Shown in pieces: positions 15,348 through 28,592 of a stretch of 64,000 nt of DNA. The DNA lies in contig NZ_AP023366.1 of NCBI RefSeq assembly GCF_015097055.1, forward strand, positions 2,312,001 to 2,376,000, given 5' to 3'. The DNA comes from Effusibacillus dendaii. Its GTDB lineage: Bacteria; Bacillota; Bacilli; Tumebacillales; Effusibacillaceae. The notes beneath the pieces are model-generated. The model saw only the letters and a list, made by a program, of their open reading frames with translations, did no database searches and was not told where the DNA came from. The position numbers and the translations under genes were made by a program. Each line of letters starts with the position of its first letter. Position 1 is the stretch's first letter.

Positions 15348-16229
15348 CTACCAGCCGCGTTCTGCCATGCGTTGATCTGCTGTCAAAGTGGAAAGTTCAA
15401 TCCCTTTCATCGCCGTACCCAGATTTTTCGAAAGTTCGCCAATCAGCTTGTAATCGGTGTAATGTGTGGTTGCTTCCACGATCGCTTTGGCAAACTTGGC
15501 CGGGTTATCCGATTTGAAGATACCGGAACCCACGAACACACCGTCTGAACCCAGATGCATCATCAATGCCGCATCTGCCGGAGTGGCTACGCCGCCTGCC
15601 GCAAAATTGACAACCGGCAGTTTGCCCAATTTTTTCACTTCCAGCAGCAGTTCAACCGGCGCTCCGAGATTTTTCGCTTCAAACACCAATTCGTCTTCCG
15701 ACATATTTTGAACTTTGCGGATTTGCGCCTGCATGGTGCGCTGATGCTTAACCGCTTCGACAATGTTGCCTGTACCCGGTTCGCCCTTCGTGCGGATCAT
15801 CGAAGCGCCCTCCGCAATACGCCGCAGCGCTTCTCCCAGATCCCGCGCGCCACATACAAACGGTACCGTAAACTCTTTTTTGTTGATGTGGAACTTGTCG
15901 TCCGCCGGCGTCAAAACTTCCGACTCGTCAATATAGTCCACACCAAGCGCTTCCAAAACTTTGGCTTCCACATAATGACCGATACGAGCTTTCGCCATCA
16001 CCGGAATCGAAACAGCTTTCATTACTTCTTCCACAATCGTCGGGTCAGCCATACGGGCAACTCCCCCGGCTGCACGTATATCTGCAGGCACGCGTTCCAG
16101 TGCCATAACGGCCACTGCGCCCGCCTCTTCCGCTATTTTAGCTTGTTCCGCATTCACAACGTCCATGATGACGCCGCCTTTTTGCATTTCCGCCATGCCA
16201 CGTTTGACTCGGGAGGTACCTACTTCCAT
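15348..16229 (-). CDS. pdxS: Pyridoxal 5'-phosphate synthase lyase subunit
   Basis: PdxS condenses ribose 5-phosphate, glyceraldehyde 3-phosphate and ammonia to PLP. The 293-residue TIM barrel begins [18 protein letters not shown] and contains [18 protein letters not shown], the lysine-bearing [13 protein letters not shown], and [14 protein letters not shown] with the [12 protein letters not shown] phosphate site. A 13-residue in-frame extension to 16268 is rejected; ATG at 16229 follows GAGGAGTGGGGATAGA. It lies upstream of pdxT, with dacA further upstream, as in B. subtilis yaaD. Confidence 0.97.
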   Translation of the reverse strand: MEVGTSRVKRGMAEMQKGGVIMDVVNAEQAKIAEEAGAVAVMALERVPADIRAAGGVARMADPTIVEEVMKAVSIPVMAKARIGHYVEAKVLEALGVDYIDESEVLTPADDKFHINKKEFTVPFVCGARDLGEALRRIAEGASMIRTKGEPGTGNIVEAVKHQRTMQAQIRKVQNMSEDELVFEAKNLGAPVELLLEVKKLGKLPVVNFAAGGVATPADAALMMHLGSDGVFVGSGIFKSDNPAKFAKAIVEATTHYTDYKLIGELSKNLGTAMKGIELSTLTADQRMAERGW

Positions 16230-16314
16230 TCTATCCCCACTCCTCGCAAGCTTATAAATTTCATGCATACTATTTTAGCGTACCCTGTTATACAGAACAA
16301 CATTTTTGTTTGAA

Positions 16315-16356
16315 AGAAAAAACCAGGGGTGATCCAGACCGGATCATTCCTGGTTC
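16315..16356 (-). terminator. Terminator after the 50-residue peptide gene
   Basis: On the minus strand ACCAGG-AAT-GATCC pairs with GGATC-ACC-CCTGGT and is followed by TTTTTT. The hairpin overlaps the stop codon of the small gene. Confidence 0.8.
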
Positions 16357-16496
16357 TTCAATTGATTTTCCTGCTCTTCCTCTCTCTTCATACGCCGCAA
16401 GAAAGCCCGAAACATAAAGAATCCGCCTGGAAGCAGAATAAAGATCAAAAAACCGTTTAATGCCATCCACCATACGGGATTGATTCCATTACCCAT
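16344..16496 (-). CDS. 50-residue single-pass membrane peptide
   Basis: This short frame has ATG at 16496 behind AAAGGTGAGTACCA. It encodes MGNGINPVWWMALNGFL, then a hydrophobic stretch ending LLPGGFFMFRAFLRR, and a charged tail (MKREEEQENQ). The layout is one membrane helix with a basic-then-acidic cytoplasmic end. It sits between dacA and pdxS with its own terminator. I do not recognise the family. The ribosome site, the hydrophobic core and the terminator placement support a real gene. Confidence 0.65.
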   Translation of the reverse strand: MGNGINPVWWMALNGFLIFILLPGGFFMFRAFLRRMKREEEQENQLKNQE

Positions 16497-16531
16497 TGGT
16501 ACTCACCTTTTCTTCCGTGTAATCAATGTGA

Positions 16532-17713
16532 TCAGATCAACCCTTTGATACTGGTCCACAGGTTACGAAATAACAACCGAAACCAACTTCCCCGTTCCAC
16601 ATCCTGTGTGACCACCAGATCGACTGAATTTAACACTTGGCCATTTTGCACTTTTTGCATCTGCCCCACGACCTGCCCCTTTTTCAATGGAGCTTCCACA
16701 TTGTTCCAAACATATTTTGTTTCAATTCCCTGATCTTGTCCTTTTCTTATTGTCAAATAAAAATCTTTCGCAGGCGCTACTTCCACTTGCTCGTTAACTG
16801 CGGTTTTAATCAGCGCTTTATCGGGAAGCGGTTTATCTTTTCCCGCCACCAACTGGGACGTAAAGTTGTTATACCCGAAATCTAGCAATTTAATGGTATC
16901 CAGCTGCCTTTCCTGATCATCTTTTGCCCCTAAAATGATGCCCATCAGTTGATACCCGTTGCGGTCCACCGTACTCACCAAACAATTGCCCGCTTCATCA
17001 GTAAACCCTGTTTTTAACCCGTTCATACCTTCATACTTGCCAATCAGATGATTCGTGTTTTCAATTACATTTTTTCCGTTGCGAATCTCAAACTTTTGAA
17101 TGGAAGTGTACTTGTAAATTTGCGGGAATTCTGTGACCAGCTGTTTGGCGACAATGGCCAAATCAGATGCAGTCGTATAATGATTCGGGTCATGCAATCC
17201 GTCCGGATTGGCAAAATGGGTGTTTTTCATGCCCAACTGCTGTGCTTTGTCATTCATCATTTTAACGAACGCTTGTTGACTGCCCCCTATAAAAACGGCA
17301 GTGGCGACTGCCGCATCATTGCCGGAAGGAACCGAAATGAATTTGATCATATCATCCAATGTCCATTTTTCTTTTGGATCCAACCAAACGCTTGACCCTT
17401 CCACGTTATAAGCCTCTAAAGGAACCGGGACGATATCTGTAAGCTTTTTCTCACCCTTTTGCACGGCTTCCATGATTAAAAGCAGATCCATAATTTTGGT
17501 TGTGCTTGCCGGATACCGCTTTTCATTTTCATTTTTCGCATATAATACTTGACCGGACTTCAGATCAATTAACATTGCAGCCGGTGCCTGTACGAGGTTG
17601 GCTTCCGCCGCCTTTGCCGGCATCGCAAAGGAATACAAGGCAGTTGATGCAGCAATTGAAAAAACAGCCGCCGTCTGCAATACTCTTCTCACCCAAGTTT
17701 GTTTCTGCTTCAT
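16532..17713 (-). CDS. dacA: D-alanyl-D-alanine carboxypeptidase (PBP5-type)
   Basis: This penicillin-binding protein trims the terminal D-Ala from peptidoglycan stem peptides outside the membrane. The 393-residue protein has a signal peptide (about residues 1-35, ending AMPAKA), the nucleophile motif SxxK in YPASTTKIMDLL, SxN as SGNDAAVA and KTG in GLKTGFTDEAGNC. The C-terminal PBP5 domain ends in a helix (GSWFRLLFRNLWTSIKGLI) that would anchor it to the membrane. The ATG follows AAAGGAG. It lies downstream of guaB in the B. subtilis order. Confidence 0.96.
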   Translation of the reverse strand: MKQKQTWVRRVLQTAAVFSIAASTALYSFAMPAKAAEANLVQAPAAMLIDLKSGQVLYAKNENEKRYPASTTKIMDLLLIMEAVQKGEKKLTDIVPVPLEAYNVEGSSVWLDPKEKWTLDDMIKFISVPSGNDAAVATAVFIGGSQQAFVKMMNDKAQQLGMKNTHFANPDGLHDPNHYTTASDLAIVAKQLVTEFPQIYKYTSIQKFEIRNGKNVIENTNHLIGKYEGMNGLKTGFTDEAGNCLVSTVDRNGYQLMGIILGAKDDQERQLDTIKLLDFGYNNFTSQLVAGKDKPLPDKALIKTAVNEQVEVAPAKDFYLTIRKGQDQGIETKYVWNNVEAPLKKGQVVGQMQKVQNGQVLNSVDLVVTQDVERGSWFRLLFRNLWTSIKGLI

Positions 17714-17763
17714 GCTTGTCTCCTTTCTACCAGTTGAAACCAGTATAACATACGGAAGAACGG

Positions 17764-17791
17764 CAAAAAAGACGAGGAAGTCTCCTCGTCT
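17764..17791 (-). terminator. Terminator after guaB
   Basis: On the minus strand GACGAGGA / TCCTCGTC forms a short-loop hairpin followed by six T, 24 nt after the guaB stop. Confidence 0.88.
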
Positions 17792-17814
17792 TCGTTCATC
17801 TCTCGCCTGCTGGA

Positions 17815-19329
<1,515 letters not shown>

Positions 19330-19406
19330 TTACACAAATACGGACAAAATGGTCAATCCACTTTTTTAGAACAGACAATGTACCGCAGCGAAGGGGGTTC
19401 TCTCGT

Positions 19407-20438
19407 ATGGTGAAAGTCACCCGACTCCGCACAGAGGAGCCTTATCGTAAAATGTGGGACACGTTTGTGTATTTTGAGAATGAGCAGACAGCGAGCCGCT
19501 ATTTGCGTGAACGATATGAAAAAATCGGCCTGCCCGATCCGCAGCGATCCGCCTATTTGGCCACACCCAAACTGATTTTCGGGATCAAACAAGCCCGTCA
19601 ATACTACCGGGCGGCAGAATCATGCGACATTATGACAAAACCGCTTTTGCTGTATTACGGAATGATGAGTCTGGCGCGAGCGTTCATCGCATCCTGTGAT
19701 CCCGACTATCCGTCAAACACAAGCGTTTTGAAACACGGATTGTCAACTCGCAAACTGAAACGGGATTCTTATCAATTTATGGAAGATGAAATCCGCATTC
19801 AAAAAGACGGGCTGTTTATCGTCCTTCACCAACTGCTTGGCGGAAGTCCTTTTTCAGACAAGCAGAAAGTGTATATTAAAAATCTGCTAGCTGTCATACC
19901 GGAACTGGCTGACGGGTATCAACGCCTGTACGGGCTGCCGTCCGTTTGTGAACTTCACACGCGACAGACAGAAAATAAAACCTATTGGGATTTGCCAAGA
20001 TGGTTGCTGCAGGCCGCCAATCATACACGCGAAGAGTTTTTATCACTGCTCAACCGTATGTCCGGCAATTCGTACAACCTGCCGAAGGACATCTTTCAAT
20101 TGGCAGAAAGCGACCCTCCCGGTCGTCTTCACGTCTATCACTTGAGTCCGGTCACGTTTCACCCGTTGCTCATTTACGATTTCTATGGCCAGTCCTATAT
20201 CCGATATCCGTTGGCTGACGATACTGTGATTCCAGAGATCAGCCTGCATTTCATGGTGATGTTTGTGTTGGGAATGCTCTGCCGGTATGAAACGGAACGA
20301 TGGGGCGAAATGATTTTATCCTACTACTCGCAGGATGTGTATTTAATAAATGAATTTTTGAATATATCCATGCGAAAGTTTCCCAATCTGATATTAAACG
20401 AACTGTTTGGGGAGCAATATATATTTTACAACGCATAG
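19407..20438 (+). CDS. yaaC: YaaC-like protein
   Basis: This 343-residue soluble protein resembles YaaC, which lies beside guaB in B. subtilis; the genomic position matches. Landmarks are MWDTFVYFENEQTASRYL, LLLYYGMMSLARAF and LKHGLSTRKL. The function of the family is unknown. ATG at 19407 follows AGGGGG at a wide spacing. Its stop is 10 nt before the start of the prenyl synthase gene, so the three plus-strand genes here look like one operon. Confidence 0.85.
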   Translation: MVKVTRLRTEEPYRKMWDTFVYFENEQTASRYLRERYEKIGLPDPQRSAYLATPKLIFGIKQARQYYRAAESCDIMTKPLLLYYGMMSLARAFIASCDPDYPSNTSVLKHGLSTRKLKRDSYQFMEDEIRIQKDGLFIVLHQLLGGSPFSDKQKVYIKNLLAVIPELADGYQRLYGLPSVCELHTRQTENKTYWDLPRWLLQAANHTREEFLSLLNRMSGNSYNLPKDIFQLAESDPPGRLHVYHLSPVTFHPLLIYDFYGQSYIRYPLADDTVIPEISLHFMVMFVLGMLCRYETERWGEMILSYYSQDVYLINEFLNISMRKFPNLILNELFGEQYIFYNA

Positions 20439-20448
20439 GAGGGATAAG

Positions 20449-21375
20449 ATGATTCATCCAATCGTGTCTGAAGTGCATCATGAATTACAACGGATCGTCC
20501 GGACAGACAGTCCGTCCCTCCAAAGAATCGTTGATTATTTTTTGCAGCAAAGAGGAATGGGCATCCGTCCACTGCTCGTTTTTCTATGCGGCGAGATCGT
20601 CTCAGCCCCCAAACAAAATCTGCTGGATCTTGCGGCTGCGACTGAACTGCTGCACATGGCATCGTTAGTGCATGACGATATTGTTGATCAAACGGCAATC
20701 CGCCGGAATCAACCGTCCGTGCATCATCGTTTTGGAGAAGGGGCGGCTGTCCTGTTGGGCGATTATTTTTTTGGGAAGCTGTTAAAAGTAATTTCTTCCT
20801 ATCCGCCTGTTCTTGCCGAGTTCTCCGAAACGATTGAAAGTTTGGTCGCCGGAGAGTTTATGCAAATCGATCAACAAGGCAATTCCCTCCTGTCACAAGC
20901 TGATTATTTGCAAAGAATTTACGCCAAAACAGCTCGATTCATTTCCAGTTGCTGTAAAATTGGCTGTTTGCTGGTAGATGTTCCTCCGGCTGCTCAATCT
21001 CTCGCGGAGTACGGATATAACCTCGGCATGGCCTATCAAATCATTGATGATTTGCAAGATGTGATCGGCGATCCGAACTTGATCGGAAAACCGGTCTTAC
21101 AGGATCTGTCGCGAGGAATTTATACGCTTCCTTATCTGCATTCCCTGCATCAGACACCGAGTGAACCGGCAAACCGGTCAACTGTTTTGATTTCCCCGGA
21201 AGCGATTCTTTATACGAAAAAAACAGCAGCTTCTTACATCAGCAAATCGATTGATGCCCTGACCGCATTCAAACCATCGGAAACCAAAACACAACTGATT
21301 CACTTCGCCCTCCAACAGCAACAAAAACTTGACAATTTACAGGAGGAATCTTGTTATGCTCCTACGCTCCATTAA
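20449..21375 (+). CDS. Polyprenyl diphosphate synthase family protein
   Basis: This trans-isoprenyl chain elongation enzyme has 308 residues. The first aspartate-rich motif is in LVHDDIVDQTAIRRNQPSVH and the second in AYQIIDDLQDVIGD, so both DDxxD sites are intact. It would add isopentenyl units to an allylic starter, for example to make the menaquinone side chain; chain length cannot be judged. ATG at 20449 follows AGGAGG. It overlaps the UbiA gene by 20 nt, which suggests that the two proteins work in sequence. Confidence 0.88.
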   Translation: MIHPIVSEVHHELQRIVRTDSPSLQRIVDYFLQQRGMGIRPLLVFLCGEIVSAPKQNLLDLAAATELLHMASLVHDDIVDQTAIRRNQPSVHHRFGEGAAVLLGDYFFGKLLKVISSYPPVLAEFSETIESLVAGEFMQIDQQGNSLLSQADYLQRIYAKTARFISSCCKIGCLLVDVPPAAQSLAEYGYNLGMAYQIIDDLQDVIGDPNLIGKPVLQDLSRGIYTLPYLHSLHQTPSEPANRSTVLISPEAILYTKKTAASYISKSIDALTAFKPSETKTQLIHFALQQQQKLDNLQEESCYAPTLH

Positions 21376-22285
21376 AGGACTTTTTACTTTAATTCGCATC
21401 GTGCCGGTACTTTCATGGAGTTTTTGCGCCATTCTCCTTTCCGTCGGTTTTGCCATACATGATCGGCACGGCTTAGGATCCCTTCCCTGGATCGCGATTT
21501 GCCTCCTGCTGCTGGGTGCTTTGACTTTACAGGGGATTGTAGCGCATGCGCTTAACGACCGGACCGATTGGCGTTCCGGCACCGATCAGAAATCTCCCGG
21601 CATTTTATCAGGCGGCAGCAAAGTAATCAGGAAGGGGTTTTATAGCGAAACACAATTGCTGGTCGTTGGGATTTTGGGGATTTTACTGGCCATTGGGCTC
21701 GGGGTATATTTACAATCTTTGACTGCGCATTCGGTGTGGATTTTTATACTGGTCGGTATCTGGTCAGCCTGGTCCTACTCCAGTTACCCGTTTCGCCTGT
21801 CCTATTATCCGTTTCTCGGTGAATGGCTGGCTGCCTTTCCTGCCATGGCAGCCTGTACGCTGGGTACCTACTATATCCTGACCGGCTCCGTTTCAGTTCC
21901 TGTCATTTGGGCGGCCATCATTCACTCGCTGCTCTGTGTCGGATGGCTGATGCAGCATCATACCAGCGACATTGATGCAGACTGGGAAGCTGTCCCGCAA
22001 AAAATCACGACGGTCGCCTGGATTGCTTCCCGTGTTGGAAAATCGGCTGTGCCAAATCTGACCGCCTCTTATTTTCTGCTGGCCACATTTGTCAGCATAT
22101 TGGCCACTTTGGCTGTTCACAAAATTTTTATCCTGTCTGTGTTGTGCAGCTTGCTGGGGGCCAGTTCGGCACGCCAAACAAACCCGTTTAACATAGCCAA
22201 CATCACATTCAACCAGGTAAAAATGATCTTGCTGACGTTGATCCACGCACTGCTTTTGTTTGGGTTTGAAATTGTTACACGCTGA
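21356..22285 (+). CDS. UbiA-family prenyltransferase
   Basis: This integral membrane enzyme has 309 residues and about eight or nine hydrophobic segments. The first prenyl-diphosphate motif is NDRTDWRSGTDQKSPG (NDxxD) and the second is DIDADWEAVPQKITT. MenA-like enzymes attach a polyprenyl chain to a quinone precursor. The acceptor here is unknown. ATG at 21356 follows AGGAGGAA and overlaps the end of the synthase gene. The quinol oxidase at the right end of the window needs such a quinone, but no link is shown. Confidence 0.85.
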   Translation: MLLRSIKGLFTLIRIVPVLSWSFCAILLSVGFAIHDRHGLGSLPWIAICLLLLGALTLQGIVAHALNDRTDWRSGTDQKSPGILSGGSKVIRKGFYSETQLLVVGILGILLAIGLGVYLQSLTAHSVWIFILVGIWSAWSYSSYPFRLSYYPFLGEWLAAFPAMAACTLGTYYILTGSVSVPVIWAAIIHSLLCVGWLMQHHTSDIDADWEAVPQKITTVAWIASRVGKSAVPNLTASYFLLATFVSILATLAVHKIFILSVLCSLLGASSARQTNPFNIANITFNQVKMILLTLIHALLLFGFEIVTR

Positions 22286-22355
22286 AATGAAAAGGCTGCC
22301 CGATTTGCTTTTGTCCCTAAAGAATCAGCATTCGGTACAGCCTTCCAACTTATTC

Positions 22356-24797
22356 CTATTCGTCTTCTTCCTCATCAATGCTCGACAAAACCCGAGCAAC
22401 CGTGGATACTTCTTCGTCTTCCTTAACCGAAATCAGTTTTACACCCTGCGTATAGCGCCCCAACTCGGAAATTTCGTTAATCCGCAGGCGAATTACAACA
22501 CCGGAGTTCGTAATAATCATCAGGTCTTCTTCCGGTGATACAACCTTTAGTCCTACCACATGACCGTTTTTCTCCGTTACATTTAGCGTTTTGATTCCTT
22601 TACCGCCTCTTGATTGCAGTCGGTAATCGGTTTCGACCGTACGCTTGCCGTATCCCCGTGATGTAACGGCAAGAATATCCCACCCGGGGACGATGATGTC
22701 CATATCAATCACAACATCGTCTTTGCCAAGCGTGATTCCTTTCACTCCTGTTGCGGTTCGGCCCATCGCACGCACATCATTTTCATTGAAACGGATCGAC
22801 ATACCGTTTCTTGTACCCATGATGATTTGGCGGTTTCCGTCGGTCAGGCGTACACCGATCAGCTCATCATCCTCCCGAATGTTTAAAGCGATCAAGCCAC
22901 CTTTTCGGATGTTTGCGAATTCAGCCAGGGAAGTCTTTTTGACAACCCCATGGCGTGTCGCCATGAACAAATACTGACCTTCTGCAAACTCCTTGACCGG
23001 AATCACCGCTGAGACAATCTCTCCCTGTTCAATATTCAACAGGTTTATAATCGGCGTCCCTTTCGCGGCACGGCCAAATTCCGGCACCTCATACGCTTTC
23101 AAACGGTATACCTTTCCTTTATTCGTAAAGAATAAGATATAGTTGTGGGACGAGGTAGTAAACAGATGCTCAACAAAATCCTCTTCCTTCGTTCCCATCG
23201 CGGTCACCCCGCGGCCGCCGCGCCGTTGACTTTTATACGTGTTGGCAGGCAAACGCTTGACATATCCGGCGTGTGTGATGGTAACCACCACATCTTCCTG
23301 CGGGATAAGGTCTTCCATATCAATTTCGCCTTCAGCCGCTATGATTTGGGTACGTCTTTCATCGCCCAAACGTTCCTTTATTTCGGTAATTTCTTCCCGA
23401 ATGACGCCCATCAAGACCGATTCATCCGCCAAAATTTCTCTCAAGCGGGCGATCAACTTGAGAAGTTCATTGTATTCTTCTTCGATTTTATCCCGTTCCA
23501 AACCGGTCAAACGACGCAGCCTCATATCCAGGATCGCTTGCGCCTGTTCGTTGCTGAGACCGAATTTTTCCATCAAACCGTTACGGGCATCCTCGTCCGT
23601 CTTTGAGGCGCGGATCAAAGCGATCACTTCATCAATATGATCAAGCGCGATTCGCAATCCTTCCAAAATGTGAGCACGCGCTTCCGCTTTTTTCAGATCG
23701 AATTGCGTACGACGTCTGATGACCTCTTTTTGGTGTTCCAGATAATGAAAAATCATGTCCCGCAAATTGAGAACTTTCGGTTCCCCATTTACAAGAGCCA
23801 GTGCGTTGACGCCAAATGACGTTTGCAGCGGAGTCTGTTTAAATAAATTGTTTAGCACCACTTGCGGTTTCACGTCTCTGCGCAATTCAATCACGACGCG
23901 AATTCCATTACGGTTTGACTCATCGCGAAGATCCGTAATCCCGTCAATTTGCTTTTCGCGAACCAGTTCCGCGATTCGTTCGACAAGTCTCGCTTTGTTC
24001 ACCTGATAAGGAACTTCTTTCACAATAATCTGCGCTTTGCCGCTTTTTGTTTCTTCAATTTCGGTGACAGCCCGCATGATAACGGAACCCCTGCCCGTCT
24101 CAAACGCTTTGCGGATGCCATCGCGGCCAAGTATCAAGGCACCTGTCGGAAAATCCGGTCCCTTCACAACTGTCATCAAATCGCTGACCGTGACAGCCGG
24201 ATTCTCAATCATCATCAGTACCCCATCAATCACTTCCCGTAAATTGTGGGGCGGAATATTGGTGGCCATTCCAACCGCAATGCCGGACGATCCATTCACC
24301 AGCAAATTTGGATAACGGGAAGGCAAAACGAGCGGTTCTTTTTCGTTGCCGTCATAGTTGGGTCCGAAATCAACCGTTTCTTTGTTAATATCACGAAGTA
24401 GCTCCAGCGCTGTTTGCGACATCCGCGATTCGGTATAACGCATGGCAGCCGCCGAATCGCCGTCGATCGAACCGAAGTTGCCGTGTCCGTCGACCAACAG
24501 ATAGCGGGTAGAAAAGTCCTGCGCCATCCGAACTAACGAATCGTATACGGACGAATCGCCGTGCGGATGATATTTACCGAGCACGTCACCCACGATCCGT
24601 GCCGATTTTCTATACGGTTTATCCGGCGTATTGCCCGCCTCAAACATCGCAAATAAGATACGGCGATGCACCGGCTTCAGTCCGTCGCGCACATCCGGAA
24701 TTGCACGGCTGACAATGACGCTCATTGCGTAATCCAGAAATGAATTGCGCAGTTCTGTCCCTAGGTCAATCGGTAAGACTTTGCCTGTTTCCGGCAT
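22356..24797 (-). CDS. gyrA: DNA gyrase subunit A
   Basis: This is the breakage-reunion subunit of gyrase, which introduces negative supercoils. Of 813 residues, the N-terminal half carries the quinolone-resistance region [20 protein letters not shown] and the catalytic tyrosine in [11 protein letters not shown]. The C-terminal beta-pinwheel contains the GyrA box in [14 protein letters not shown]. The acidic tail ends DEEEDE. The start at 24797 follows GGAGGGAATGGA. It is downstream of gyrB with a 117-nt gap holding a large palindrome. Confidence 0.98.
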   Translation of the reverse strand: MPETGKVLPIDLGTELRNSFLDYAMSVIVSRAIPDVRDGLKPVHRRILFAMFEAGNTPDKPYRKSARIVGDVLGKYHPHGDSSVYDSLVRMAQDFSTRYLLVDGHGNFGSIDGDSAAAMRYTESRMSQTALELLRDINKETVDFGPNYDGNEKEPLVLPSRYPNLLVNGSSGIAVGMATNIPPHNLREVIDGVLMMIENPAVTVSDLMTVVKGPDFPTGALILGRDGIRKAFETGRGSVIMRAVTEIEETKSGKAQIIVKEVPYQVNKARLVERIAELVREKQIDGITDLRDESNRNGIRVVIELRRDVKPQVVLNNLFKQTPLQTSFGVNALALVNGEPKVLNLRDMIFHYLEHQKEVIRRRTQFDLKKAEARAHILEGLRIALDHIDEVIALIRASKTDEDARNGLMEKFGLSNEQAQAILDMRLRRLTGLERDKIEEEYNELLKLIARLREILADESVLMGVIREEITEIKERLGDERRTQIIAAEGEIDMEDLIPQEDVVVTITHAGYVKRLPANTYKSQRRGGRGVTAMGTKEEDFVEHLFTTSSHNYILFFTNKGKVYRLKAYEVPEFGRAAKGTPIINLLNIEQGEIVSAVIPVKEFAEGQYLFMATRHGVVKKTSLAEFANIRKGGLIALNIREDDELIGVRLTDGNRQIIMGTRNGMSIRFNENDVRAMGRTATGVKGITLGKDDVVIDMDIIVPGWDILAVTSRGYGKRTVETDYRLQSRGGKGIKTLNVTEKNGHVVGLKVVSPEEDLMIITNSGVVIRLRINEISELGRYTQGVKLISVKEDEEVSTVARVLSSIDEEEDE

Positions 24798-24849
24798 TCC
24801 ATTCCCTCCAAGGTCGCGTTAAACATATTCCTGTGCCTCGGTACAAATG

Positions 24850-24871
24850 CTTTTCCGGGGCCCCCGGAAAG
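24850..24871 (-). promoter_or_regulatory. GC-rich palindrome between gyrB and gyrA
   Basis: The sequence TTTTCCGGGGCCCCCGGAAA, with a stem of about nine pairs, sits in the gap between gyrB and gyrA without a T-run. It could be an attenuator, an mRNA processing site or a protein site. Confidence 0.5.
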
Positions 24872-24914
24872 TACCCGGTGTTTGCTCCAAAGCTTTTCGT
24901 CACTTTCTGGGGTT

Positions 24915-26816
<1,902 letters not shown>

Positions 26817-26876
26817 TCAAGTCCCTCCGATTCCTTTAATGCCTATAAATTTTACCATACGCCCCGATCTAAACGC

Positions 26877-26931
26877 AAAAAAAACAGGATTCCAACATCC
26901 TGACCCCTCAAAACAGGATTCCATATCCTGA
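26877..26931 (-). terminator. Two tandem terminators after remB
   Basis: On the minus strand two near-identical hairpins, CAGGATATGGAATCCTG and CAGGATGTTGGAATCCTG, lie 11 nt apart, followed by TTTT and eight T respectively. They separate the dnaN-recF-remB unit from gyrB. The duplication is recent-looking. Confidence 0.8.
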
Positions 26932-26940
26932 CCGCCTAGT

Positions 26941-27198
26941 TTATTTTTCGTCAAGTTCCGCCACAAACCCTGCTCTTTTTTTCAATGTTAGGGAAGAAAT
27001 GGGAGAAAAATACACATTTTTATCTGTCACGACGAATGATTTGCTTTCATTTTCATCGATCACAATTACAAAACCCTCTTCTTCGGCAACGTTTAAAAAT
27101 TCTTTTGTACTTTCTGCCAAATCTTTCGTTTTGGTTTCAAAAATGGCAATCACTTCCCGACTTGGCACCATTACGTCGCCACCCAAATGAATAAACAT
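26941..27198 (-). CDS. remB: Extracellular matrix regulator RemB (DUF370-like)
   Basis: This 85-residue protein beginning MFIHLGGDVMVPSREVIAIF matches the small RemB/YaaB protein located between recF and gyrB in Bacillus; it is related to the RemA DNA-binding family. The C-terminal half carries KSFVVTDKNVYFSPIS. The start at 27198 follows AAAGGGGGC; a longer start at 27225 is in frame but lacks a site. In B. subtilis these proteins influence biofilm matrix genes; here the role is inferred from family and position. Confidence 0.88.
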   Translation of the reverse strand: MFIHLGGDVMVPSREVIAIFETKTKDLAESTKEFLNVAEEEGFVIVIDENESKSFVVTDKNVYFSPISSLTLKKRAGFVAELDEK

Positions 27199-27211
27199 CC
27201 GGCTGCCCCCT

Positions 27212-28324
27212 TTACATTTTCTCAATCGTTCCTTGCGAAACCCTGTATACGACCGCTTTTTCCCGCATCATCTCATCTAACCCGTATGTCATTGTGGTGG
27301 TAATTAAAGTTTGTACTTTTTGCCCCATACTTTCCAAAAGATGCAGCTGCCTCATTTCATCCAATTCAGACAATACGTCATCTAACAGCAGTACCGGGTA
27401 TTCCCCCACCTCTTGCCGAATCAGTTCGATTTCTGCCAGCTTCATTGACAGGGCGGCCGTTCGCTGTTGCCCTTGTGAACCGTAAACCTGAACATTTTTG
27501 CTGTCAATTTGAACTTCGATATCATCCCGATGAGGGCCTGTCGAAGTAATGCCTCTCCGGAAATCTTCCTTTCGCCTGGCAACCAGTTGTTGTCGAAAAT
27601 ATTCCTTCACTGCTTCAAGCGAGCGTCCATTTTCCAGCAAAACGCACTGGTAGGACAATTCCAACGACTCTTTTTCGGAGGTGATCTGGCGATGGATCTC
27701 CGCCGCATGCATTTGTAATTTATGGACAAACTCGACCCGTTTTGTCACTATCCGGCTGCCGTATTCGACCAACTGATCATCCCATACGGAAAGCATTTCT
27801 GACAACCGGGAGTCAAGCGATTCTGCGTCTTTCAAAAGATTGTTTCGCTGCTGCAAAACCCGTTGATACTGAACCAGGTTATGTAAGTACTGTGGGTTAA
27901 TTTGCCCGAGTTCAACATCCAAAAATTTCCTGCGGGTTTGTGGAGCGCCCTTTACGAGTTGAAGATCTTCAGGTGCAAATAAAACCACATTCAAATGACC
28001 GATAAAATCGCTGATTCTCCGTTTTTCAATTTGATTGACACGAACCTTTTTACCGCGATTTAAGATTTTCAGGTTCAATTCATACGTTCTTTGCTGCCGT
28101 ACTACCTGACCCGTAACGGAAGCAAATTCTTCCCCCCAGCGGATCATTTCGGAATCACGACCCGCCCGGTGCGATTTGGCCAGCGAAAGCATCAGAATAC
28201 TTTCCAGAATATTTGTTTTCCCCTGTGCATTTTGACCAACCAGAATCGTAATATAGGGAGAAAGTGTCAAGGACAGATGAGCATAATTCCGGAAATTCAC
28301 AGCTTCAAGACTCTGCAAAATCAT
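27212..28324 (-). CDS. recF: DNA replication and repair protein RecF
   Basis: This SMC-like ATPase loads RecA at gaps together with RecO and RecR. The 370-residue protein has Walker A LVGQNAQGKTNILESILML, the signature YGSQGQQRTAALSMKLAE and Walker B PVLLLDDVLSELD. The start ATG at 28324 is one nucleotide beyond the yaaA stop, suggesting translational coupling. It lies in the dnaN-yaaA-recF-remB series. Confidence 0.97.
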   Translation of the reverse strand: MILQSLEAVNFRNYAHLSLTLSPYITILVGQNAQGKTNILESILMLSLAKSHRAGRDSEMIRWGEEFASVTGQVVRQQRTYELNLKILNRGKKVRVNQIEKRRISDFIGHLNVVLFAPEDLQLVKGAPQTRRKFLDVELGQINPQYLHNLVQYQRVLQQRNNLLKDAESLDSRLSEMLSVWDDQLVEYGSRIVTKRVEFVHKLQMHAAEIHRQITSEKESLELSYQCVLLENGRSLEAVKEYFRQQLVARRKEDFRRGITSTGPHRDDIEVQIDSKNVQVYGSQGQQRTAALSMKLAEIELIRQEVGEYPVLLLDDVLSELDEMRQLHLLESMGQKVQTLITTTMTYGLDEMMREKAVVYRVSQGTIEKM

Positions 28325-28325
28325 C

Positions 28326-28544
28326 TTAGTGACTGCGGGTCAGGACCAATCGTCCGTTTCCCTCCACCTCGACAATATCGCCTTCCCGAAGTTTTCGCCC
28401 GCGCCTGTTTTCCGGTTGCCCATTCACCAGAATTTTCGTTTCCTGCAGGAAAGCTTTCACTTCCCCACCGGAACCGATAATATCGGCATGTTTCAATAAT
28501 TGCCCTAATGTGATTTCATCCGAATAGATGCTCACTTGCCTCAA
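28326..28544 (-). CDS. yaaA: S4-domain RNA-binding protein YaaA
   Basis: This 72-residue protein is a single S4 domain: ITLGQLLKHADIIGSGGEVK, NGQPENRRGRKLREGDIVEV. It lies between dnaN and recF as in B. subtilis, and the family is associated with ribosome or RNA binding. TTG at 28544 behind AAGGAGG is the likely start. Confidence 0.93.
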   Translation of the reverse strand: MRQVSIYSDEITLGQLLKHADIIGSGGEVKAFLQETKILVNGQPENRRGRKLREGDIVEVEGNGRLVLTRSH

Positions 28545-28592
28545 TACAGATGGCCTCCTTCAAAAGAATCAGACAGCAATTCCACATACAAT

